Positions 8,985 to 17,846 of a DNA stretch of 64,000 nucleotides are shown piece by piece (the stretch's first letter is position 1; each line of letters opens with the position of its first letter). The stretch lies in the NCBI GenBank assembly GCA_001602415.1, contig CP012155.1, forward strand, positions 124,001-188,000, in the 5' to 3' direction. This stretch comes from Bacteroidetes bacterium UKL13-3. GTDB taxonomy: Bacteria > Bacteroidota > Bacteroidia > UKL13-3. The notes under the pieces are model-generated. The model had not been told where the DNA came from. It did not search any database and was given only the letters and a program-made list of their open reading frames with translations. The position numbers and the translations under genes are program-made.

Positions 8985-10574
8985 TCATCTTTTTATCAAC
9001 TTTCCAGCGTAAATTATCTCTCCATTTTTATCTATTATGTTATAGTAATAATTACCCACTTTCATTCGAGAGACATCTACTGCGGTTTCGCTTTCAATTA
9101 TTGCACGATTATACTCAGTTCCTTGGTCGCTATAAATGATGAGTTGCGTTTGCATAACGCCTAAGCCTCTGAATGAAACTTCATCTTGCATTGGATTTGG
9201 ATAAGCTATTACCTCTTTTTTGTTTTTATCGTTCAATAAAGAAGTAACGCCTGTTATGGTCCCATTTTTGTTTATTTTGTATACAAGTACATCTAATTTC
9301 AGGTCGAAGCTATCGCCATTTTGGGGAACTCCTTCCGAAGCTGTAAGGATGCAGCCGCCATCTTTTGTATATCGAACATCAATTACTGCATTTGAAAGTC
9401 CGTGCCTAATCTGCTTTCTCCATAATTCATTAAAGTTAGAGTCAATTTTAAGCACACATAAGTTGCTGCTGCATACTTGCCTATTGGTTGCAGTTATCCC
9501 ATCTTTGGTGTATCCAATCAATATTTCACCATTCTCATTAACATGAATTGCGTTTTGAAATGCAGGAACGATACCTCCGTCTTGAAAGGAGTTAAAATAA
9601 TAGTTTCTGGAGCTATCAAAAGAGTATAGTTTATAGCTAACCAAATTGCTGTCGAAAACTTGAATAAATAAACGAGTGGTATCAATTGTTTTATTACCAA
9701 CTACCACATACTTGTTATACGTTAATACTTTAACAGGGTTGAATATGTTGAAAAATAGTCTGTCAAATAAACTTGTGCCTTTAATTATTATAACATTACT
9801 ATCTACTTTTTTTAAGTTGTAGTCTAGTTTATACAAATAAGGAAGCCATCCCCCGGAAGTGCCCTCAATGTATGACCGTCCTTTTGTAATCAAGTAACTG
9901 CTATCATTTATTTTTTCAATATCTGTCCCTGTGTATGTTTTGTTGTAACCAGTATCAAACATTAGTTTCGAAAATGAACTAAGTTGAGGGTTTAGTTCAA
10001 AATATAAGTTGCTTGAAATGCCCTTTTCAAATTCACCATCTCCTGGTGTTAACGCTATTGCTACTCCGTAGTAAGATTCTTTATATTTTTTTAGTTTAAA
10101 AAATTTATTGATGTTGAATTCTTTTTGGTAGGGTACGGGTATTATTATCGTCCTGTAACCTGTAAAAGCAGTGTCGGCTATTACAATTACTAGATTGTTA
10201 AATACTAAATCTGAAGAGGTGTCTGTTATACAAAGTCCTGCCAATATTATACTATCATTTCCATGTTGTAAAATTGACTGTAAAGCGTAGTAACCTTTAT
10301 TTAGAGTATTTTCAATTATCAGTTTTTTTTGAATAGTACCTTCTTTTGATAGTTTATACAAATTGGTTGGTAAAGAAAACTTACTATCAGGATTTTGATT
10401 AATGATTGCCACAATCAATTGCTCATTCTGAAGTTCAATACAACCTATTGGGCTATCATCATAATTTGTTCTGTTTAAATTGGATAGTAGCAATGATTGT
10501 GCATTGCTTACTTTCGTTAAAGCAAGCAATGTCAAAAGTATTCCGACTAATAGTTTTTTAGTTGTTTGGATCAT
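8985..10574 (-). CDS. T9SS cargo protein with C-terminal sorting domain
   Basis: A 529-residue secreted protein. The signal peptide is at residues 1-25 (LLVGILLTLLALTKVSNAQ). The middle contains repeated strand patterns with 'DGGCILT' and 'ENGEILIGYTKDG', like the sequential beta-propeller repeats of surface proteins. The last 75 residues (from VIAYPNPMQDEVSFRG to YAGKLIKR) are a type A T9SS sorting domain, with the usual YPNP start and a final basic GKLIKR. It would cross the outer membrane by the gliding-associated type IX system. Its first 17 bp overlap the end of the broken lipoprotein gene upstream, suggesting the two once formed an operon. The substrate is unknown. Confidence 0.88.
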   Translation of the reverse strand: MIQTTKKLLVGILLTLLALTKVSNAQSLLLSNLNRTNYDDSPIGCIELQNEQLIVAIINQNPDSKFSLPTNLYKLSKEGTIQKKLIIENTLNKGYYALQSILQHGNDSIILAGLCITDTSSDLVFNNLVIVIADTAFTGYRTIIIPVPYQKEFNINKFFKLKKYKESYYGVAIALTPGDGEFEKGISSNLYFELNPQLSSFSKLMFDTGYNKTYTGTDIEKINDSSYLITKGRSYIEGTSGGWLPYLYKLDYNLKKVDSNVIIIKGTSLFDRLFFNIFNPVKVLTYNKYVVVGNKTIDTTRLFIQVFDSNLVSYKLYSFDSSRNYYFNSFQDGGIVPAFQNAIHVNENGEILIGYTKDGITATNRQVCSSNLCVLKIDSNFNELWRKQIRHGLSNAVIDVRYTKDGGCILTASEGVPQNGDSFDLKLDVLVYKINKNGTITGVTSLLNDKNKKEVIAYPNPMQDEVSFRGLGVMQTQLIIYSDQGTEYNRAIIESETAVDVSRMKVGNYYYNIIDKNGEIIYAGKLIKR

Positions 10575-11728
10575 ACACTAAAACTGGTTTTTTATACGTT
10601 ACTCGCAACTCATGCATTTCACGCCAGCAGTATGTCTTGTTACTAAGATCACCCATTATAGCTAAACCACATAGGGTTCCTATTGAAGGTCGAATTTTGT
10701 AGTTCGTAATCACAGATCCCAGAGGTTTATCAGGGTGGGTATTTGCAATGATACTCATACTGGTTAAACAATAGTTCATCATATTATGGGGTATTTTATA
10801 AATATTAGAATTTGTTGTATTAGTGTTCAACAAGCCTCCCCATATTCTGCTTGGTAAGTATTTATCTGATGTTGCCCAACATCCAGTATAAGAAGCGTCA
10901 CGATGACTTATATCGTACATACTTCTAGGTCCCAATGTCAGGTATGTGTGAAAGTAGTTATTAATGCTCTGATCATCTTTTATTGATAGATATATAACTT
11001 TATAAAAGTTTGATGAAGACATTTGTGGCAACAGAGATAAATTATAGTTTGCATAGCTAGTTAGCATCTCTGGAGCCTGATTGGTTGTGTATAATGGCAA
11101 AAAAGTACCACCACTCAAGGGTATAGTGTCTTTTCCACGCCAAAAGTAATCTTGACCAGCACTAAAGCCTTTGGGCAAAGGATTTGTTATAATTCGTCCT
11201 TTTCTTCCTGTTACCCACAGGTTGAATATCTTTGTTAAACTGAATGTTTTTCCGTAATCTATTGTTTCAATTTTTTCATTAATTGTAATATAGTTGTTGT
11301 AGCTTCTTCACCTAATGCATCTTCAATAATTTTTTCTCTGACGTTTGTATATGAATTTAAAAGGCTTTCGTAACTAATTGTACCATCATCGTTTAAGTTT
11401 ACTGTCATTAAATAGTCCTTTTCATAATCTTCATCTCTAATTTCCATTGATTCAGCAAGATCTACATTGGCTCCTATTTCGATTACATCTCTCAAACTAT
11501 CATAGATAATGAAGTCATCTGTATTCCAGTTTTTTTTCAGTTTTTGGGCTGTTTTTGGGCTGTTTTTAAGTGAGTCATAAAAGTGGTCGCAATCAACTGA
11601 ACATTATTTATTGATTTATTTTCAGCATCAATAGTTGAACTATTGTTGTTTTCAATTTGCTGTTTTTTGCATCCCAATAAAGTAATTGACAGTAAAATAA
11701 TTGTTGAAAGGGTTTTTCTTGATTTCAT
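10558..11728 (-). pseudogene. Lipoprotein gene broken by two single-base deletions
   Basis: Three consecutive minus-strand frames read as one protein of about 390 residues. Segment 1 (start ATG at 11728) has a lipoprotein signal (TIILLSITLLGCKKQ). Near 11580 a run of four T's in frame ACT TTT ATG needs a fifth T to continue as TTF-YDSLKN..., and the next frame then runs through NWNTDDFIIYDSLRDVIEIG to GEEATTT. Near 11290-11300 another missing base is needed to continue as ITINEKIETIDYGKTFSLTK... to the end (KPVLVYDPNN). Neither downstream segment has an ATG of its own. The gene is therefore a pseudogene, unless the two indels are sequencing errors. The product, an outer-membrane or periplasmic lipoprotein, is not a family I recognise. 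Confidence 0.75.
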
Positions 11729-11982
11729 TAGATTAAATTTAAAACTTTGAATTGATTTACCTGCTGTGAGTTAATGTTTTTAGTTCTGGTAAATAGGTAA
11801 TCTCTAACACAAATATGTTTCAAATTGTATCTAAAACAAGTTTTAAGTCGATTTAATGAATATGAGAAGGCAGATTGGGAAAAAAGCCACATAGCAAAAC
11901 AATACACCTATATTTACAGTTTGTTAGTAACAATAGAAGTAAGATAAGGAATGGTCGGGAGCATGCCCGTCAACACCAACCA

Positions 11983-14859
11983 ATGGCGAAAACAGTTAGT
12001 AAAAAGAAAATCGAAACTTCCAATGAGGAAGAATACATAGAGATATTAGGTGCACGCGAGCACAATCTTAAAAATATTGATGTTCGTATTCCGCGCAATA
12101 AATTAGTAACCATTACTGGATTAAGCGGCAGTGGAAAATCATCCTTGGCGTTTGATACTATTTTTGCCGAGGGACAGCGCAGGTATATGGAGAGTTTTTC
12201 CGCTTATGCACGCCAATTTATCGGTAATATGGAGCGACCGGATGTCGATAAGATCAATGGACTTTCACCGGTTATTTCTATTGAGCAAAAAACAGTTAAT
12301 AAAAATCCTCGTTCAACCGTTGGAACCATTACCGAGATTTATGATTTCATGCGTTTGCTTTTTGCGCGTGCTGCTGATGCATACAGCTATGAGAGTGGCG
12401 AGAAAATGGTGAAGATGACTGAAGAGCAAATTGTAGGAACCATTATTCAACAGTTTGAGAATAAAAAGATTGCTATTCTAGCTCCATTGGTTAAAGGTCG
12501 TAAAGGACACTATCGTGAACTATTTGAGCAAATCAGAAAACAAGGTTTTACCAAAGTAAGATTGGATGGTGAGATAAAAGAGATCACTCCCAAAATGCAG
12601 GCAGATCGGTATAAAGTACACGATATTGAAGTATTGATTGATCGCATTGAGCCTAAAAAAGATGCTCGTTTTCGCATTGGCGAGAGTGTGAAGAGTGCAC
12701 TCAAAATGGGCAAAGGTACTTTGGTATTGATTGAAGGGGAAAGTAAAGCAGAGAATGCTTATCACTTTAGCAAGTTTTTAATGGATCCAATAAGCGGTAT
12801 CAGTTACGATGAACCGCAGCCCAATACGTTTTCATTTAATTCACCTTATGGTGCCTGTCCTAAATGTGATGGTTTGGGAGTAGTAAGTTTATTGGATGAA
12901 AACAACATCATTCCCAATAAAAAGTTAAGCATCAATAAAGGAGCAATTGCTCCATTAGGAGAGCCTCGTGAAAATTGGACATTCACGCAGCTTCGCGAAA
13001 TTGCCAAACGCCACAAGTTTAGTTTTGCCGACTCAATCGAAAAAATTAGCAGGGAGGCATTAGATGTAATTTTGCATGGAAGCGATGAACCACTTGTTAT
13101 TCCGTATCAATACAGCAGCGGATATACACAAAACTTCAACTCCACTTGGGAAGGGTTGATTCCATTTATTACTAGGCATTATCATGAAAAAAGTTCTGAC
13201 TCGGTTGTACGTTGGGCCGAAGAATTTATGACCATTGCTGCTTGTCCAGATTGCGGTGGCGCAAGACTGAAGAAAGAATCGTTGCATTACAAAATTGGGG
13301 ATAAAAATATTGCCGATTTAGCAGCACTTGAAATCACCGCATTGGGTAGTTGGTTTGAAAATGAAATTGATAAACATTTAGATCCCAAACAAACCATTAT
13401 TGCTACCGAGATTTTGAAGGAAATTAGGAGCAGGATTAAGTTCTTAATAGGTGTGGGTATTGATTACCTTACATTAAACTCACCAGCCCGAACACTAAGT
13501 GGAGGCGAAGCACAGCGTATAAGGTTGGCAACCCAAATTGGTTCACAGTTGGTAGGCGTGCTATATATTTTGGATGAACCAAGTATTGGATTGCACCAAC
13601 GTGATAACAATCGTTTAATTGATTCCCTAAAAGAGTTACGTGATGTTGGTAATAGCGTTATTGTGGTTGAACATGACAGGGACATGATGGCCGAAAGTGA
13701 TTTTATATTGGATATTGGTTATGGTGCCGGAGTGCATGGTGGGCATATTGCTGCTCAAGGAACGTTGGCCGATATCATGAGGTCGAATTCTACCACTGCT
13801 CAATATTTAAATGGTACCAAGGAGATTGCTGTTCCGAACAAACGCAGAAAGGGAAACGGAAAAAAACTTGTACTAAAAGGAGCAAGTGGTAATAACCTAA
13901 AGAATGTATCGGTTGAATTTCCTTTGGGCAAACTGATTGCTGTAACAGGCGTTAGTGGTAGCGGAAAGTCTTCGCTTATTAACGAAACACTTTACCCTAT
14001 TTTACGGCAACATTTTTATGGTTCACATCAAAAACCGTTAGCGTATAAAAAAATTGAGGGGCTAGAACATGTTGATAAGGTAATTGATATTGATCAAAGC
14101 CCAATAGGTCGCACACCTCGTAGTAATCCAGCAACCTACGTTGAGGTATTTGCAAACATTCGTGATTTGTTTGCCAATTTGCCTGAGGCAAAAATCAGGG
14201 GTTATAAACCGGGTCGTTTTTCTTTTAATGTAAAGGGTGGTCGCTGCGAAACTTGCCAAGGTGCAGGTATGCGAACCATCGAAATGAATTTTTTACCTGA
14301 TGTTTATGTTAAGTGTGAAACATGTAACGGGAAGCGTTACAATCGTGAAACACTTGAAGTAAGGTTTAAAGGAAAGTCTATTAATGATATTCTTGATATG
14401 AGTATTGAGGATGCTGTTAATTTTTTTGAGCATACGCCTCAGATTTTAAGAAAGATAGAAGCATTGAATGACGTAGGGCTGGGTTATATAACGCTTGGTC
14501 AACAAAGCACCACACTAAGTGGAGGCGAGGCTCAACGTGTAAAATTGGCAACCGAACTCAGTAAGCGTGATACTGGAAATACCTTTTATATACTTGATGA
14601 ACCAACTACCGGATTGCATTTTGAAGATGTTAGAGTATTGTTAGATGTGCTTCAAAAACTAGTCGATAAGGGTAATACTGTTTTAGTTATTGAACATAAT
14701 TTAGACATGGTAAAGGTTGCAGATCATGTTATTGATATTGGTCCCGAAGGTGGAAAGTACGGTGGCGATGTATTGTGTGAGGGAACGCCTGAGGAAATCT
14801 GTAAAGTTAAAAAGAGTCACACGGGTAGGTTTCTCAAAAAAGAATTAGGAATTATTTAG
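11983..14859 (+). CDS. uvrA: UvrABC system protein A
   Basis: The damage-sensing ATPase of nucleotide excision repair, 958 residues. The ATG at 11983 is chosen; the frame extends upstream only through a TTG with sequence unlike UvrA. Both ABC modules are complete. Module I has Walker A GLSGSGKSS (about residue 46), signature LSGGEAQR and Walker B LYILDEPSIGL. Module II has Walker A GVSGSGKSS (about 656), a second LSGGEAQR and FYILDEPTTGL. Zinc-binding cysteine pairs are present in both insertions (CPKCDGLG with CPDCGG; CETCQGAG with CETCNGKR). It forms a dimer that loads UvrB at bulky lesions. The length is normal and nothing is missing; a 9-bp inverted repeat follows the stop. Confidence 0.98.
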   Translation: MAKTVSKKKIETSNEEEYIEILGAREHNLKNIDVRIPRNKLVTITGLSGSGKSSLAFDTIFAEGQRRYMESFSAYARQFIGNMERPDVDKINGLSPVISIEQKTVNKNPRSTVGTITEIYDFMRLLFARAADAYSYESGEKMVKMTEEQIVGTIIQQFENKKIAILAPLVKGRKGHYRELFEQIRKQGFTKVRLDGEIKEITPKMQADRYKVHDIEVLIDRIEPKKDARFRIGESVKSALKMGKGTLVLIEGESKAENAYHFSKFLMDPISGISYDEPQPNTFSFNSPYGACPKCDGLGVVSLLDENNIIPNKKLSINKGAIAPLGEPRENWTFTQLREIAKRHKFSFADSIEKISREALDVILHGSDEPLVIPYQYSSGYTQNFNSTWEGLIPFITRHYHEKSSDSVVRWAEEFMTIAACPDCGGARLKKESLHYKIGDKNIADLAALEITALGSWFENEIDKHLDPKQTIIATEILKEIRSRIKFLIGVGIDYLTLNSPARTLSGGEAQRIRLATQIGSQLVGVLYILDEPSIGLHQRDNNRLIDSLKELRDVGNSVIVVEHDRDMMAESDFILDIGYGAGVHGGHIAAQGTLADIMRSNSTTAQYLNGTKEIAVPNKRRKGNGKKLVLKGASGNNLKNVSVEFPLGKLIAVTGVSGSGKSSLINETLYPILRQHFYGSHQKPLAYKKIEGLEHVDKVIDIDQSPIGRTPRSNPATYVEVFANIRDLFANLPEAKIRGYKPGRFSFNVKGGRCETCQGAGMRTIEMNFLPDVYVKCETCNGKRYNRETLEVRFKGKSINDILDMSIEDAVNFFEHTPQILRKIEALNDVGLGYITLGQQSTTLSGGEAQRVKLATELSKRDTGNTFYILDEPTTGLHFEDVRVLLDVLQKLVDKGNTVLVIEHNLDMVKVADHVIDIGPEGGKYGGDVLCEGTPEEICKVKKSHTGRFLKKELGII

Positions 14860-14870
14860 GCTGAAGAGCA

Positions 14871-14897
14871 TTACATAATCTATTTTTTATTATGTAA
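14871..14897. terminator. Inverted repeat between uvrA and the XRE-Fic gene
   Basis: TTACATAAT (14871-14879) and ATTATGTAA (14889-14897) form a perfect 9-bp inverted repeat with a 9-nt spacer. It follows the uvrA stop by 11 bp and is followed by an A-run rather than a T-run. It could be a weak terminator, or an operator for the XRE-Fic protein whose promoter it abuts. Confidence 0.45.
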
Positions 14898-14906
14898 AAA
14901 AATGAC

Positions 14907-14914
14907 TAAATTTG
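14907..14914 (+). promoter_or_regulatory. -7 element of the XRE-Fic gene
   Basis: TAAATTTG matches TAnnTTTG. It places the transcription start near 14921 and therefore supports the ATG at 14938 over the in-frame ATG at 14902. The inverted repeat at 14871-14897 lies over the -33 region. Confidence 0.5.
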
Positions 14915-14937
14915 TCAAGTCTAAAAAGTTCAATATA

Positions 14938-15990
14938 ATGAAAACATTACTTAAATCTACCCGCGAAAAACGAGGATTAATGTTACGTGAGGTTGCTCAG
15001 CAGGCAGGAATTGATCAAGCCTTAATTAGTAAGTTTGAGAGCGGAAACCGCGTGCCCACAAAAGATCAGTTGGCAAAATTGGCTCGTGTGTTGGATTTGG
15101 ATTTAACAGAACTCACGGTGTTATGGCTAAAAGAAAGAATTCTATTTGAGGTAGGAGAAGATGATGATTTGGCATTGAAAGCAATGATGCTTGCCGAGGA
15201 GGAGATAAAATATAGAACCAAGCCAGTAAAGGCTATTTTGCCTAAAGCAATTAAATCATTACTTACCGATATTGATAAGTTGAAGAAAAAACTTGACAAA
15301 ATTCGTCAATTTGATAGTTATCGCATCGCTCAGGCCTTAGAGTTGGAATACACTTTTGAAAGTAATCGGATAGAGGGTAATACACTTACGTTAAAGGAAA
15401 CTGATTTAGTTGTTAATGAAGGATTAACAATTAGTGGTAAAAGTATGCGCGAGCATCTTGAGGCAATTAACCACAAGGAGGCAATAGGATATGTAAAACA
15501 CCTAATTGATAAAAATACAGAGATAAATGAGCGCGAAGTATTGGCTATTCATAACATCATTTTACGAGGTATTGATCAAATAAATGCCGGTAAATATCGA
15601 AACGTACAAGTGATGATAAAAGGGAGCAGTTTTATGCCCCCTGCTCCATATTTAGTTAACCCTAAAATGGAGGAATATTATCATTGGTACGATACAAATA
15701 AAAAGCGAATTCATCCCGTAATATTGGCCGCAGAAATGCACGAAAGGCTTGTAACTATTCATCCGTTTATTGATGGAAATGGCCGAACGTCAAGGCTTGT
15801 AATGAATTTATTATTACTCAAGCATGGATACGTTATTGCCAATATTAAAGGCGATGCAAAAAGCAGAATGAGTTATTACAATGCTTTAGAAAAAGCCCAA
15901 ACAACAACAGATAAATCAGATTTTATAGAGTTGGTTGCAGCTTATGAATTGCAAGCATTAGAGCGTTATATTCAAATATTAGGAAAGTAA
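14938..15990 (+). CDS. XRE-family HTH plus Fic-domain protein
   Basis: A 350-residue fusion. Residues 1-65 are a helix-turn-helix of the XRE type (REKRGLMLREVAQQAGIDQALISKFESGNRVPTKDQLAKLARVLDL). The C-terminal two thirds are a Fic fold with the complete catalytic motif HPFIDGNGRTSR (His about residue 275), expected to transfer AMP or a related nucleotide to target proteins. A helix with SNRIEGN (about 142-148) matches the [S/T]xxxE[G/N] inhibitory motif, so this is an N-terminally self-inhibited (class II) Fic protein. The HTH domain suggests that it also binds DNA, perhaps its own promoter with the inverted repeat at 14871. No antitoxin-like partner lies beside it. Confidence 0.92.
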   Translation: MKTLLKSTREKRGLMLREVAQQAGIDQALISKFESGNRVPTKDQLAKLARVLDLDLTELTVLWLKERILFEVGEDDDLALKAMMLAEEEIKYRTKPVKAILPKAIKSLLTDIDKLKKKLDKIRQFDSYRIAQALELEYTFESNRIEGNTLTLKETDLVVNEGLTISGKSMREHLEAINHKEAIGYVKHLIDKNTEINEREVLAIHNIILRGIDQINAGKYRNVQVMIKGSSFMPPAPYLVNPKMEEYYHWYDTNKKRIHPVILAAEMHERLVTIHPFIDGNGRTSRLVMNLLLLKHGYVIANIKGDAKSRMSYYNALEKAQTTTDKSDFIELVAAYELQALERYIQILGK

Positions 15991-15993
15991 ACA

Positions 15994-16506
15994 TTAAAGA
16001 TGTTCGAAATATTCTTTTAGAATAATTTGAAACCAAGATGTGAATTGTTCAGGTGATTCTTGTATTTCTTTCTGCAGAGCGTCAAGCGTTATCCATCTGT
16101 ATGAAGCTACTTCTGCGGGATTAATTTTTGGCATACCTTCAAAAACACCTGTAAAAACAAAATCAAGTTCGTGTTCGCTAAGTCCGTTATCAAAAGGGGT
16201 TTGATAAATGAAACTAAACTTTTCAGTCAGTTCACAGTCAAATCCCATTTCTTCCATTAGTCTCCTATGCGCTGCATCAAGAGTGGTTTCACCGGCACGA
16301 GGATGGCTGCAACAAGTGTTAGTCCATAAACCACCACTATGATATTTATCTAACGCTCGTTGTTGAAGCATTAACTCTCCTTTTGGGTTGAAAATGAAAA
16401 CAGAAAATGCACGGTGCAACAAAGATCTTTGGTGAGCCTCTTGCTTTTCCATCGTTCCGATTTCGTTGTTATCAGAATCAACTAATACTACATATTCTTG
16501 TTTCAT
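15994..16506 (-). CDS. idi: Isopentenyl-diphosphate delta-isomerase, type 1
   Basis: A 170-residue Nudix-fold enzyme that interconverts isopentenyl and dimethylallyl diphosphate, the precursors for carotenoid synthesis. The type 1 features are visible: the active-site region GLWTNTCCSHPRAGET (catalytic Cys in TNTCCSHP), a Nudix-like RRLMEEMGF helix, and the glutamate-bearing EHELDFVFTG. Its ATG overlaps the stop of the preceding hypothetical gene by 4 bp (ATGA), so it is the last gene of the operon crtI-crtB-hypothetical-idi. The length is normal for bacterial type 1 isomerase. It feeds the pathway whose committed steps are encoded immediately upstream. Confidence 0.95.
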   Translation of the reverse strand: MKQEYVVLVDSDNNEIGTMEKQEAHQRSLLHRAFSVFIFNPKGELMLQQRALDKYHSGGLWTNTCCSHPRAGETTLDAAHRRLMEEMGFDCELTEKFSFIYQTPFDNGLSEHELDFVFTGVFEGMPKINPAEVASYRWITLDALQKEIQESPEQFTSWFQIILKEYFEHL

Positions 16507-16997
16507 TGAAGTAGATTATTTCGTTCTGATTTTGATAGGTAGGGGGAGGATGATAAAAATTTTGTGATTCGGGTTTGAAGATCTTTATCACTTACATCCT
16601 TAATATTTGTGAGAAGAAAATATTTATCGCGGTTAAGTTCCTTGTTGTATTTCAAAAATCCTGGCGCATAACTCTGTATACTGAATCGAATAAAAATCAA
16701 TTCAATGTTATCTGCATCACGGACAATTGCATTTTCCAATAGGGCTTTACCTGAATTAAAATATTCGAGTTTGTTTAATGGGTTAAACTGAAATTTAGCA
16801 AGCATCATGGTAACAGCTCCTTTGTATCCGAGCATGGTTGTTGAGTTGGATGCATGTGCATCAACAGTTTTATAAAGCTCTCGGGCCAACAATTCGTTTT
16901 TTGAAGCAATTTCATATGCCGCTCTAACTTTGGTTAAATCGAGTGCAGAAGAGGGATGTAAAAGAGACAGTAGCACAAAGAGTATAGAGGTTTTCAT
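16503..16997 (-). CDS. Exported hypothetical protein of the carotenoid operon
   Basis: A 164-residue protein with a signal peptide (TSILFVLLSLLHPSSA, residues 3-18) and a mostly helical remainder with TPR-like spacing (AAYEIASKNELLARELYKTV, LNKLEYFNSGKALLENAIV). I do not recognise a family. It is translationally coupled at both ends: its ATG overlaps the crtB stop by one base (TAATG) and its stop overlaps the idi start (ATGA). That tight placement between phytoene synthase and the isomerase argues for a role tied to carotenoid synthesis or its placement in the membrane, but nothing in the sequence shows a catalytic site. Confidence 0.75.
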   Translation of the reverse strand: MKTSILFVLLSLLHPSSALDLTKVRAAYEIASKNELLARELYKTVDAHASNSTTMLGYKGAVTMMLAKFQFNPLNKLEYFNSGKALLENAIVRDADNIELIFIRFSIQSYAPGFLKYNKELNRDKYFLLTNIKDVSDKDLQTRITKFLSSSPYLSKSERNNLLQ

Positions 16998-17833
16998 TAC
17001 AACAAATTAAAACTATGCCTCAAATAGGACCCAAAGAATAATGCATATTTTTCGTTATTGGGTATGCGAACGCGTTCTTGCATGATTTGCTGCGCAGGCA
17101 TTTCCATAATTTTATGCAATAAGTTTGAGTAGTAGATATAGGCCACATACACGCCAAAACGGGCATCTTTGGGTAGGCGTTTTATGCCCTCATACCCTAC
17201 GGCAAAATCTTTTTCAATATCACGTTCAATCTCTAATTTGGTTTGTTGATCCATTTGAGTGAACTGTAGTTGTGGGAAATAGATGCGACCTAAATATTCA
17301 GTATCAACTTTGTAGTCGCGCAGGAAATTTATTTTTTGAAATGCTGAACCGAGTTTCATAGCATAAGGTTTGAGCTCTTCATATTTTTGAGGGTCACCTT
17401 CTACAAATACTTTAAGACACATTAGACCCACAACTTCTGCAGATCCTAAAATGTATTTTTCGTATGCTGATTGATCGTATTCGCGATCATCAAGGTCCAT
17501 TTCCATACTGTACAAAAATGTGTCGATGAGTTCGTGGTCAACCTCGTATTTGTTAACTACTTCTTGAAAGGCGTTTAGGATTGGATTTAAACTAATTCCT
17601 TGTTTGATGGCTTTGTATGTATCTTTTCTAAAATCTTCTAGCAATTCGCGTTTGTTGTATCCGTGAAATGTGTCTACTATTTCATCGGCAAAACGAACAA
17701 AACCATACACTGCATAAATTGGATCGTGGAATTTTTTAGCAAGAAAACGAATGCCCAACGAAAACGATGTGCTGTATGCATTCGTTACCATTTTGCTGGT
17801 TTTTTTGGATAAGTTGTCGAATAGCGTTTTCAT
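16997..17833 (-). CDS. crtB: Phytoene synthase
   Basis: A 278-residue squalene/phytoene synthase that condenses two geranylgeranyl diphosphates to phytoene. The first aspartate-rich motif is DEIVD (in YGFVRFADEIVDTFHGY). The second substrate site is the RDYKVD segment (KINFLRDYKVDTEYLGRIYFP). The frame is open to 17938, but that extension overlaps the end of crtI. The ATG at 17831-17833, 13 bp after the crtI stop, gives the expected N-terminus (MKTLFDNLSKKTSKMVTNAYSTSF, pattern only). Second gene of the carotenoid operon, tightly coupled to its neighbours. The family is confident; the product assignment rests on the adjacent phytoene desaturase. Confidence 0.94.
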   Translation of the reverse strand: MKTLFDNLSKKTSKMVTNAYSTSFSLGIRFLAKKFHDPIYAVYGFVRFADEIVDTFHGYNKRELLEDFRKDTYKAIKQGISLNPILNAFQEVVNKYEVDHELIDTFLYSMEMDLDDREYDQSAYEKYILGSAEVVGLMCLKVFVEGDPQKYEELKPYAMKLGSAFQKINFLRDYKVDTEYLGRIYFPQLQFTQMDQQTKLEIERDIEKDFAVGYEGIKRLPKDARFGVYVAYIYYSNLLHKIMEMPAQQIMQERVRIPNNEKYALFFGSYLRHSFNLL

Positions 17834-17846
17834 AGTAATCAGTTTT

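Noticed and set aside
10558-11495. Separate small genes in the broken lipoprotein region
   Set aside because: Neither downstream segment has an ATG start, and all three join into one protein by two single-base changes.
11875-11982. Upstream extension of UvrA
   Set aside because: It begins with TTG and its sequence does not resemble UvrA; the ATG at 11983 is followed by the normal start.
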